Below, piece after piece: positions 15,190-21,515 of a stretch of DNA of 23,688 nucleotides. The position numbers were made by a program, and so were the translations under genes. The notes beneath the pieces were generated by a model that worked only from the letters and a program-made list of their open reading frames with translations, was not told where the DNA came from and did no database searches. The stretch comes from JBOGWA01 sp050693155 (GTDB lineage Bacteria; Actinomycetota; UBA4738; CALAEC01), in contig JBOGWA010000147.1 of assembly GCA_050693155.1 (NCBI GenBank), forward strand, positions 1 through 23,688, given 5' to 3'. Positions within the stretch are counted from its first letter, which is position 1; the number at the start of each line of letters is the position of its first letter.

Positions 15190-15870
15190 GTGAACACGAA
15201 AGCGCTCGACGTTCACAAGGCGCTCGCCGACGACACGCGATTCCGTCTGTACCGGTACCTGCTCCTTGCCGACCGACCCGTCTCGATCCGCGAGCTCGCT
15301 CGCCGGCTCACGCTTCACCCCAACACGCTCCGGCCCCACCTTCGTCGTCTCGAGGAAGCCGATCTCGTCTCGCGCCAGCTTCAGAAAGCAAGCGGTGTGG
15401 GGCGGCCGCAGACCCTCTACCGAGCGCTGCACGAGAAGCGCGATGAGGGCCGGGACTTCCGCTTCCTCGCGGAGATGCTCTCGGGTCTCCTGACGTCGCG
15501 CCGGGAGGTGGAAAAGGCGACCGGCCTCGCGCGCGAATGGGGCGCTTACTTCGCGTCGCAGGGTGGCCCGAAGCCGGGTGTCCGGCTTCCCGAGAGAAGG
15601 AACCTCGCGATCCTTCAGGAGGCGATGGCGAAGGCAGGCTTCGATCCCCGGTTTCGCAAGACGGCGGGTTCGGTCGAGGTCACGCTCCGCGACTGCCCGT
15701 TTCGCGAGCTCGCCGACGACTACCGCGAGCTCGTGTGCTCCCTGCATCGGGGCCTGATCGAGGGGATGCTCGAGGGTCTGAAGCCGAAGATGACGCTCCG
15801 AGAGTTCAAACCCTTCGCGGAGCGGGGGGTCTGCCTGCTGCGCGCGAGTCCCCGCTCGGCCAGCCGCTAG
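15190..15870 (+). CDS. SufR-like winged-helix regulator with C-terminal Cys ligands
   Basis: 226 residues from GTG 15190 (GGGAGG seven bases upstream). Residues about 8-85 form an ArsR/DeoR-like winged helix: VHKALADDTRFRLYRYLL, SIRELARRLTLHPNTLRPHLRRLEEADLV as the helix-turn-helix, and VGRPQTLYRA as the wing. A helical linker leads to a C-terminal sensor with Cys169 (RDCPFREL), Cys183 (LVCSLHRGLI) and Cys215 (GVCLLRA), spaced C-x13-C-x31-C. SufR proteins of this architecture bind a [4Fe-4S] cluster through three or four such Cys and repress Fe-S assembly genes. Its divergence from an Mrp Fe-S carrier supports that reading. No suf operon is present in the window. The TAG stop is followed after nine bases by the next gene. 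Confidence 0.85.
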   Translation: MNTKALDVHKALADDTRFRLYRYLLLADRPVSIRELARRLTLHPNTLRPHLRRLEEADLVSRQLQKASGVGRPQTLYRALHEKRDEGRDFRFLAEMLSGLLTSRREVEKATGLAREWGAYFASQGGPKPGVRLPERRNLAILQEAMAKAGFDPRFRKTAGSVEVTLRDCPFRELADDYRELVCSLHRGLIEGMLEGLKPKMTLREFKPFAERGVCLLRASPRSASR

Positions 15871-15873
15871 GAT
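15868..15873 (+). promoter_or_regulatory. TAGGAT at the regulator stop codon: -10-like box and/or SD
   Basis: TAGGAT begins with the TAG stop of the SufR-like gene and ends six bases before GTG 15880. It fits TANNNT, but the AGGA inside it also sits seven bases before the GTG and could act as a Shine-Dalgarno. The sequence cannot decide between the two. Confidence 0.3.
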
Positions 15874-15879
15874 TTGGGT

Positions 15880-17313
15880 GTGTCCGGTGCGCCCGACAGG
15901 GGTCCGGGGGCTCAAGAAGCGGAGGCAGGCAGCAGCAGGAAGCCGGTCTCGCGGCAAGGCGAAGCGGTAGCCCCCGGTCAAATCGTTGGCATCGGTCTCG
16001 CGGGCGGTCGGGGGGTCCGGGCCCGTCCTCTCACTCTGAAGGCGCCCGGATACCTCCGCTCGAAAGCCGCGATGTCCTTCCTCGGCCGACGCCTCATTCG
16101 ATGGGTGATACGCATCCTCGCCGCCGAAGGGATCAAGGAGTACTACGTCATCGCCCACGGCAAGGAGAACCGGTATCAGATCAAGGTGCTGATCGGCTAC
16201 GGCGACGAGTTCGGTGTAAGCGTTCAGTACGCGCCCGTGAAGTTCGACACTCTCTCAACGGGGAGCGCCGACTCGACCCTCAGGATGCTCGATTACTGGG
16301 AGATCGATCGACCGGCCCTCGTCTTCCCAACCGATTCCATCATCGACTTCGACTTCGAGCCGATGCTCGAACGTCACCGAGAGACCGGAGCGGCGGTCAC
16401 GATCGCAGCCATGACGCGGGCGCCCGCCGAAGTCGCCGAGAAGTACGGCGTGATGCTTACGAATCCCGAGGGACTCATCCTCGAGTTCGTCGAGAAGCCG
16501 ACGATGATGGATCTCAAGCGCCACTTTCAGATCGAGGATGAGCAGGAATTCGCCAGGCTCCCGCTGCTCACGAATGCCGGTTTCTATCTGATCGACCCCG
16601 AAGCGATGCGGAAGGCGGCAGCCGACCCCGAGGTTCAAGCGCTCCGGCGGAGCAGGCTCGACTTCGGCAAGGACCTGCTGCCGTGGCTCGTGGGGCGCCA
16701 GGCCCCCGTGTACGCGCACCCCGTCCGACGGATCGGGGATCTCGGGAACCTCGAGGACTACCTGCAAACCACGATCGACGTCCTGCGTGGGAACTTCGAG
16801 TCGGTCCTTCGCACGATGGAGCCGCCGCTCGACCCGGAAGCAGGGATCTGGATCGCACCCGAGTCCCTGCACCTTCGCGACGAGCAGACCGGGAAGAGCC
16901 TCGAAGAGAAGATGGCGGAGGGTCTCGTGACGATCGGGCCTGCGGTTCGGATCGGTCGCTACTGCGAGATCGGGCCGGGCGTCGTGATCACCGAGTCGAA
17001 TCTGGACGACGACGTGGAGGTTCGGGAGGGGGCCTTTCTCTCGCGCTCGTCCATCCGGGACGGCGCCATCGTCGGACCCCACGCAAGCGTCCGGGATTCG
17101 GTTGTCGGCTCGATGAGCGAGATCCGCTCCACCAGGGAGTCCCCGACCAGGCTCGAGGACCACGTGGCGATCGGGGACGAGGTCGTCGTCTACGAGGGAG
17201 TACGGCTCACCGGCGACGTGAGCGTCTTCCCTCGACTGAAGGTTCCCTCGGGGATCAACGTCCCTCCGGGCCGCGAGCTCGAGACCCCGCAGGACATCCT
17301 CGACCTGATGTGA
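15880..17313 (+). CDS. Sugar-phosphate nucleotidyltransferase with C-terminal left-handed beta-helix
   Basis: 477 residues from GTG 15880 (AGGA seven bases upstream; TTG 15874 would add two). After a charged, probably disordered N-terminus of about 35 residues comes the nucleotide-binding signature GIGLAGGRGVRARPLT. The usual GTR is GVR, and the usual PKPLLPV is replaced by PGYLRSKAAM, with Lys moved a few residues on. VFPTDSIIDFDFEP carries the metal-binding Asp region, and VEKPTMMDL and LLTNAGFYLID follow the family. Residues about 345-460 show hexapeptide-like repeats (VTIGPAVRIGRYCEIGPG, VGPHASVRDSVVG) of a left-handed beta-helix. The protein should activate a sugar-1-phosphate with an NTP for glycan synthesis; sugar and nucleotide are not readable. 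A 10-base tandem repeat spans its stop. Confidence 0.88.
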   Translation: MSGAPDRGPGAQEAEAGSSRKPVSRQGEAVAPGQIVGIGLAGGRGVRARPLTLKAPGYLRSKAAMSFLGRRLIRWVIRILAAEGIKEYYVIAHGKENRYQIKVLIGYGDEFGVSVQYAPVKFDTLSTGSADSTLRMLDYWEIDRPALVFPTDSIIDFDFEPMLERHRETGAAVTIAAMTRAPAEVAEKYGVMLTNPEGLILEFVEKPTMMDLKRHFQIEDEQEFARLPLLTNAGFYLIDPEAMRKAAADPEVQALRRSRLDFGKDLLPWLVGRQAPVYAHPVRRIGDLGNLEDYLQTTIDVLRGNFESVLRTMEPPLDPEAGIWIAPESLHLRDEQTGKSLEEKMAEGLVTIGPAVRIGRYCEIGPGVVITESNLDDDVEVREGAFLSRSSIRDGAIVGPHASVRDSVVGSMSEIRSTRESPTRLEDHVAIGDEVVVYEGVRLTGDVSVFPRLKVPSGINVPPGRELETPQDILDLM

Positions 17314-17325
17314 CCTGATGTGACC
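17302..17325 (+). repeat. Short tandem repeat across the nucleotidyltransferase stop codon
   Basis: The decamer gacctgatgt occurs twice in a row (17302-17311, 17312-17321) followed by gacc. The TGA stop of the nucleotidyltransferase is at 17311-17313. Because 10 is not a multiple of three, the second copy is read in another frame and adds nothing to the protein. Confidence 0.9.
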
Positions 17326-17335
17326 GAGTAGCGAC

Positions 17336-18343
17336 ATGCGATTCGGCCTGGCGCTTCCTCATTACGACTTCTCGCGACCCGACGGTGCGCCCGTTACGTG
17401 GGAGTCGTTGGTCGGCTATGCGAAGAGGGCGGAGGCGCTCGGGTTCGACAGCGCATGGGTTTCCGATCACTTCTTCCTTTCCCTCGACCGGTACGGAGGC
17501 GCTCCGGGGCCGCAGGGAAGCCCGGAGCCGCTTGCGGCCCTCGCCGGGCTGGCCACGGTCACCGAGCGCATCCGGCTCGGGACCCTCGTGCTGTCGTCCG
17601 GATTTCGGCACCCCGCGCTCGTTGCGAAGGCGGCGGCGAACGTCGATCTCCTCTCCCGTGGCCGGCTCGATCTCGGACTCGGGGCCGGATGGTACGAGGA
17701 GGAGTACCGCGCGTTCGGCTACGAATTCGGAGCCGTCGGGGATCGAATGGAGATCCTCGAGGAGTCGGTGCGAACGATCGCGGAGCTCTGCGGCGAGGGG
17801 CCTTCGGACTTCGAGGGACGCCGGTTCCAGCTGCGGAGCGCCTTCAACCGGCCTCGGCCTTTGCAGCAGCCGAGGCCCCCGATCTGGGTCGGAGGCAAAG
17901 GTGGTCCGCGGTTGCTTCGACTCGTCGCGCGGTATGCGGACGGGTGGAACACGGTCTGGGCCTGGTCGCCCGAGGCGTATGCGGAGCGGGCCGGCGCGCT
18001 CACCGCCGTCTGCGAGGAGGAAGGCCGGGACCCGGCCACGGTGCGACGGTCGCTCGGCCTCTACACGCTCATCGGTGAAGACGACCGCGATCTCGTTTCG
18101 CGATTCCGGGCCCTCCAGCGATGGACTCCGGGCGGGGGGCTCGACGGTGAGCTTCTCGACGACTGGGCCCGGGAGCGGCTCGTCGGGACCCCCGAGCAGA
18201 TCCTCGATCGTCTCCGTGTCTTTGCGGGCCTCGGCGTCGAGGAGATGATCCTGTCGATGGCGTCGCTCCCGTTTGCCGTCTCGGATGACTCCATGCTCGA
18301 CCTGTTCGCGGAGGCCGTGATTCCCGAGGGGCGGGCGCTCTAG
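17336..18343 (+). CDS. LLM-class (luciferase-like) oxidoreductase, probably F420-dependent
   Basis: 335 residues forming a luciferase-like TIM barrel: MRFGLALPHYDF start, AEALGFDSAWVSDHFFLS, LATVTERIRLGTLVLSSGFRHPALVAKAAANVDLLSRGRLDLGLGAGWYEEEYRAFG and PPIWVGGKGGPRLLRLVARYADGWN, all typical of this family. The early (h)xxSDHF and the GxGxGW segment place it with F420-dependent oxidoreductases of actinobacteria, mycobacteria and Chloroflexota rather than FMN luciferases; the cofactor is inference. The end has the usual VGTPEQILDRLRVFAGLGVEEM. Substrate not readable. The start lies 22 bases after the nucleotidyltransferase stop, without a clear SD. A two-base gap separates it from the HARE-HTH gene downstream. 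Confidence 0.9.
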   Translation: MRFGLALPHYDFSRPDGAPVTWESLVGYAKRAEALGFDSAWVSDHFFLSLDRYGGAPGPQGSPEPLAALAGLATVTERIRLGTLVLSSGFRHPALVAKAAANVDLLSRGRLDLGLGAGWYEEEYRAFGYEFGAVGDRMEILEESVRTIAELCGEGPSDFEGRRFQLRSAFNRPRPLQQPRPPIWVGGKGGPRLLRLVARYADGWNTVWAWSPEAYAERAGALTAVCEEEGRDPATVRRSLGLYTLIGEDDRDLVSRFRALQRWTPGGGLDGELLDDWARERLVGTPEQILDRLRVFAGLGVEEMILSMASLPFAVSDDSMLDLFAEAVIPEGRAL

Positions 18344-18345
18344 GA

Positions 18346-18576
18346 ATGGACGTGCTCGAGGCGGCCGTGAAGGTCTTGGACGAACAACGCAAGCCACTCC
18401 ACTGGACCGTGATCCAGGACATCGCGCTGCAGCGCGGGTATCTCGATCCGTTCACGCAGAAGGACATTCGCCGGAAGCTCGTGGCCGCGCTCTCAAAAGC
18501 GGCCAAGGACCCCGCCGGGGCGATCGAGAAGCGGAGCACCGGCGTCTACGCCCTCCGGGCACAAGCGCATGCCTGA
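18346..18576 (+). CDS. Stand-alone HARE-HTH (winged-helix) small protein
   Basis: 76 residues that are almost entirely one domain: DVLEAAVKVLDEQRKPLHWTVIQDIALQRGYLD, then FTQKDIRRKLVAALSKAAKD and a closing wing EKRSTGVYALR. The pattern of Leu/Trp after a Pro-Leu, then a Leu-Ser-containing helix, then GxYxL, is that of HARE-HTH domains found in the RNA-polymerase delta subunit, restriction enzymes and chromatin proteins. It probably binds DNA or protein in nucleic-acid context. No acidic tail like that of the RpoE delta subunit follows, and no nuclease domain is attached. It starts two bases after the LLM gene stop, so it is likely in that operon, and is convergent with glpX 17 bases away. Confidence 0.78.
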   Translation: MDVLEAAVKVLDEQRKPLHWTVIQDIALQRGYLDPFTQKDIRRKLVAALSKAAKDPAGAIEKRSTGVYALRAQAHA

Positions 18577-18593
18577 GCTTCCCGAGCGAACGG

Positions 18594-19589
18594 TTAGCGG
18601 TACTCGATCTGGGAGAAGCGCATGAGCTTCTCGAGCTGGTGGTGCGACTCGATGTAGCGAATCGTGCCCGAGCGGGAGCGCATCACCATGGAGTACGTGA
18701 CGGCTTCGTTCGGCCTGTACCGAACCCCTCGAAGGAGCGCGCCGTCCGTGATCCCGGTCGCCGCGAAGAAGACCTCCTCACCGGAGACCAGGTCCTTCGT
18801 CGTGAGTACCCGCTCGATGTCGTAGCCGGCGTCGAGGAGCTTCTGCTTCTCCGTGTCGTCTCGCGGGAAGAGCCGGCCCTGGATCGCGCCGCCCATGCAC
18901 GTGAGTGCACAGGCCGCGACGACGCCTTCCGGCGTGCCACCGATTCCCATGAGCAGGTCGGCCTGACCTGAAGGAGAAGCTGCCTGGATGGCGCCGGCGA
19001 CGTCGCCGTCGGTGATGAATCGGACCCGAGCGCCTGCTGCCCGAATCTTACCGACGAGATCCTCGTGACGGTCCCGGTCGAGGACGACCACGGAGATGTC
19101 ATCCGGTTCGAGACCCTTCGCCTTCGCGACGCGGCGGACGTTCTCCTCCGGCCCGGCTGCCAGTTCGATCACGTCGGCGGCCTCCGGGCCGGTCGCGAGC
19201 TTGTCCATGTACACGGCCGCGCCCGGGTCGAACATCGTTCCCCGCTCGGCGACGGCAACGACCGAGAGAGCGTTTCCCATTCCCTTCGAGAGCAGACGGG
19301 TGCCATCGATGGGATCGACGGCGACGTCGACGGCCGGCCCTTCGCCGTTGCCGACGATCTCGCCGTTGTAGAGCATCGGCGCTTCGTCCTTCTCGCCTTC
19401 CCCGATCACGACGATGCCGTCCATCGAGACGGTGTCGAGCATGAGACGCATCGCGTCGACGGCGACCTGGTCGGCCTGGTTTCGCTCCCCACGTCCGCGC
19501 CAACGGCCGGCGGCCATGGATGCGGCCTCCGTCGTTCGCACGAGCTCCATCGCGAGGTTGCGATCGGGCATCTGCTTTGACTCGCTCAT
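18594..19589 (-). CDS. glpX: Class II fructose-1,6-bisphosphatase
   Basis: 331 residues, full family length. Metal- and phosphate-site residues are present: Asp40 (NQADQ), Glu64 in VIGEGEKDEAPMLYNGE, and Asp92/Asp95 in VAVDPIDGT. RFITDGDVAGAIQ, DLLMGIGGTPEGVVAA and GGAIQGRLFPRD complete the GlpX signature. The enzyme removes the 1-phosphate of fructose-1,6-bisphosphate in gluconeogenesis and depends on Mn2+ or Mg2+; some relatives also act on sedoheptulose-1,7-bisphosphate. The ATG at 19589 overlaps the TGA of gpsA as ATGA, so the two genes should be translationally coupled, gpsA first. Confidence 0.97.
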   Translation of the reverse strand: MSESKQMPDRNLAMELVRTTEAASMAAGRWRGRGERNQADQVAVDAMRLMLDTVSMDGIVVIGEGEKDEAPMLYNGEIVGNGEGPAVDVAVDPIDGTRLLSKGMGNALSVVAVAERGTMFDPGAAVYMDKLATGPEAADVIELAAGPEENVRRVAKAKGLEPDDISVVVLDRDRHEDLVGKIRAAGARVRFITDGDVAGAIQAASPSGQADLLMGIGGTPEGVVAACALTCMGGAIQGRLFPRDDTEKQKLLDAGYDIERVLTTKDLVSGEEVFFAATGITDGALLRGVRYRPNEAVTYSMVMRSRSGTIRYIESHHQLEKLMRFSQIEYR

Positions 19590-20578
19590 ACAAGCGCCTC
19601 CAGGATGCTCTCCGGTTTCGCGCCCCCGTGCACGATCCGGTACACGGCATCGTGGACGGGGAGATCGAGCTGGTACGTCGCCGCGAGCTCGTGGACGTCT
19701 CGTGCCGAGTCCACCCCCTCAACCGTCATTCCTTGCTCCTGCATATCCTCGAGGCGCCGAAGGGGATCGGCGCCCTCTCCGATCGCCTCCCCGTACGTCC
19801 GGTTGCGGCCGCCGATGCTCGTGACGAGCAGGTCGCCGACGCCGGCGAGTCCGAGGGCGGTTTCGCGGTCCCCCCCGGCCCCCTCGACGAGGTTCGCCAT
19901 CTCGAAGATCGCGCGCGAAAAAAGAGCAGCCCTGGCGTTCTTGAATGCCTGCTCTCTTTGCGCGCCCATCCCCTCGAGGATCCCGGCGCCGATCGCCCCA
20001 ACGTTCTTTGTCGTCCCGCAGAGCTCGACGCCGAGAACGTCATCGGTTGTGTCGACGCCGTATGTGGGGGACCGAAACGTCGAGGCCGCGAGGTCGAGGG
20101 CCTTGGAGCTCGCCGCGGCGAACACGGCCCGCCCGGGAAGACCCTCCGAAACTTCCGCGGCCAGGGAAGGGCCGCCGACCGCCACGAGGCTCCGCCCTCC
20201 CAGCTCGTCCTGGTACACCCAGGACATCCTCTTACGGGTCTCGGGCTCGAGCCCTTTCGCGATCGAGACGACGACCGTGGACTCCTCGACCGCCTCCTTC
20301 ACGAGTCGCGCGAGTGAGCGGGCGCCGTTGGAGCTCGCTGCCATGACTGCGAGGTCCGCGCCCTTCCCTGCCTCGGCGACGTCCTCGGGTCCGAGCACAC
20401 GCACGCTGGGTGGAAGCTCGTGCGGGAGCGCTGGGTGGCTGCGCTTCTCCAGCAGATCGGGGAGCACGCGGGCGTCGAATTCGCTGCCCCAGAGGGCGAC
20501 TTCCTCACCCTTACGGGCAAGGTGGATGGCGAGGGCCGTGCCCATCGCCCCGGCGCCGAACACGGTCACGCGGGCCAC
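19586..20578 (-). CDS. gpsA: NAD(P)-dependent glycerol-3-phosphate dehydrogenase
   Basis: 330 residues from GTG 20578. The Rossmann motif VFGAGAMGTALA is at residues 6-17, Lys108 is in SIAKGLE, the catalytic Lys191 is in CGTTKNVGAIGAG, and GGRNRTYGEAIGEG follows, all standard for GpsA. It makes sn-glycerol-3-phosphate from dihydroxyacetone phosphate, the precursor of bacterial phospholipids. The start is chosen because it gives the usual N-terminus and has TATTCT (minus, 20591-20586) seven bases upstream; longer in-frame readings run into the EamA gene. It precedes glpX with an ATGA overlap, so both draw on the triose-phosphate/hexose-phosphate pool from one transcript. The EamA transporter diverges 30 bases away. 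Confidence 0.96.
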   Translation of the reverse strand: MARVTVFGAGAMGTALAIHLARKGEEVALWGSEFDARVLPDLLEKRSHPALPHELPPSVRVLGPEDVAEAGKGADLAVMAASSNGARSLARLVKEAVEESTVVVSIAKGLEPETRKRMSWVYQDELGGRSLVAVGGPSLAAEVSEGLPGRAVFAAASSKALDLAASTFRSPTYGVDTTDDVLGVELCGTTKNVGAIGAGILEGMGAQREQAFKNARAALFSRAIFEMANLVEGAGGDRETALGLAGVGDLLVTSIGGRNRTYGEAIGEGADPLRRLEDMQEQGMTVEGVDSARDVHELAATYQLDLPVHDAVYRIVHGGAKPESILEALV

Positions 20579-20608
20579 GGCCCGGAGAATAGCCGCCACA
20601 ATACGGCC
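20579..20608. promoter_or_regulatory. 30-base divergent promoter region, gpsA / EamA transporter
   Basis: Only 30 bases separate the two GTG start codons (20578 minus, 20609 plus). On the minus strand TATTCT (20591-20586) ends seven bases before the gpsA GTG, with GAGACA 18 bases further upstream, inside the transporter gene, as a possible -35. On the plus strand CACAAT (20597-20602) lies six bases before the transporter GTG. Neither side has room for a normal leader with an SD, so leaderless transcripts are likely. Confidence 0.45.
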
Positions 20609-21508
20609 GTGTCTCTTCGGAACGTCCTGCTGCTCATGGTCGGGGTGGCCGCCGTGTCGGTCTCGGCGCCGATTGTGCGGCTTGCCGATGAGCCCGCGCT
20701 GGCCGTTGCCTTCTACCGGACCGGTCTTGCGGCCGCAATACTGCTGTCGCTCGCCCTTCGTCGGCATCCGGCGGAACTGAGGTCGCTTGGTCGTAGGGAC
20801 CTCGCGCGCCTCGCAGGAGCCGGCGCTCTTCTGGCGATTCACTTCGTGACCTGGTTCACTTCTCTTTCGCTGACGAGCGTCGCTGCGAGCACGGTGCTCG
20901 TGACGCTTCAGGTCGTGTTCGTGGCCGCTGGGGCGTGGTTGTTCCTCGGGGAGCGGGTGTCGCTTCCGGCCGCCGGGGGGATCGCCATCGCCCTCGCCGG
21001 GTCGATCGTGATCTCAGGCGGAGACTTCGCTACCTCCACTCGCGCTTTTCTCGGAGACCTCCTGGCACTGGCGGGCGCCGCAACGGCCGGGGGATACCTC
21101 CTCGCAGGCCGCGCGCTCAGGAAGCGGATCAGTCTGCTCACATACGCAGGTGTTGTGTATGCGACATGCGCGCTGCTGCTTATCCCCGCGATGCTCGTCG
21201 CTGGAACGCCGTTCGGCGGCTATGAGCTTGCCGACTTGGGGTTCTTCGCGGCGCTCGCACTGGGGCCGCAGATCCTGGGCCACACGACCTTCAACTATCT
21301 GCTTGCCGATGTCGACGCTTCGGTCGTGGCGGTCGCGATCATGGGCGAGCCCATCGGGGCGAGCCTCCTCGCGCTGGCCCTGTTCGGAGAGACGCCGCCC
21401 GCGACCGCAATCGTCGGGGGCGCGGTCATCCTCGCGGGTATCTATGTGGCTGTAACGGCGCAGGCTGGCAGGGCGAATGGGAGGCTCGTAGAAGCACCCG
21501 TAGAATGA
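20609..21508 (+). CDS. EamA-family (DMT superfamily) transporter
   Basis: 299 residues with about ten hydrophobic segments in two repeated halves. Each half is EamA-like: VGVAAVSVSAPIVRLADEPALAVAFYRTGLAA and later LTSVAASTVLVTLQVVFVAAGAWLFLGERVSLPAAGGIAIALAGSIVI in the first; ALAGAATAGGYLLAGRALRK and DASVVAVAIMGEPIGASLLALALFGETPPATAIVGGAVILAGIYV in the second. The GE-containing ends (LGERV, FGETP) are typical. Such proteins export amino acids, nucleosides or other small metabolites; substrate unknown. GTG 20609 is chosen because the upstream in-frame stretch lies antisense inside gpsA and is not membrane-like. The stop is eight bases before the debranching-enzyme GTG. Confidence 0.9.
   Translation: MSLRNVLLLMVGVAAVSVSAPIVRLADEPALAVAFYRTGLAAAILLSLALRRHPAELRSLGRRDLARLAGAGALLAIHFVTWFTSLSLTSVAASTVLVTLQVVFVAAGAWLFLGERVSLPAAGGIAIALAGSIVISGGDFATSTRAFLGDLLALAGAATAGGYLLAGRALRKRISLLTYAGVVYATCALLLIPAMLVAGTPFGGYELADLGFFAALALGPQILGHTTFNYLLADVDASVVAVAIMGEPIGASLLALALFGETPPATAIVGGAVILAGIYVAVTAQAGRANGRLVEAPVE
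21501..21506 (+). promoter_or_regulatory. -10-like TAGAAT upstream of the debranching enzyme gene
   Basis: TAGAAT ends nine bases before GTG 21516 and overlaps the last codons of the transporter gene, its final T being the T of that gene's TGA. A GAGGT at 21507-21511 also lies four bases before the GTG and could act as a close Shine-Dalgarno. Either a local promoter or read-through from the transporter is possible. Confidence 0.4.
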
Positions 21509-21515
21509 GGTCACT

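Noticed and set aside
18577..18593. Terminator between the convergent HARE-HTH and glpX genes
   Set aside because: Only 17 bases are available and I found no convincing stem-loop.
20420..20608. Longer N-terminus for the EamA transporter
   Set aside because: The 63 codons are antisense to gpsA, hydrophilic and His/Gly-rich, whereas GTG 20609 starts directly at the first membrane segment.
19605..20780. 391-codon open frame on the plus strand
   Set aside because: It is antisense to gpsA, low in complexity (Ser/Arg/Pro), and its end runs into the transporter gene in the wrong frame.
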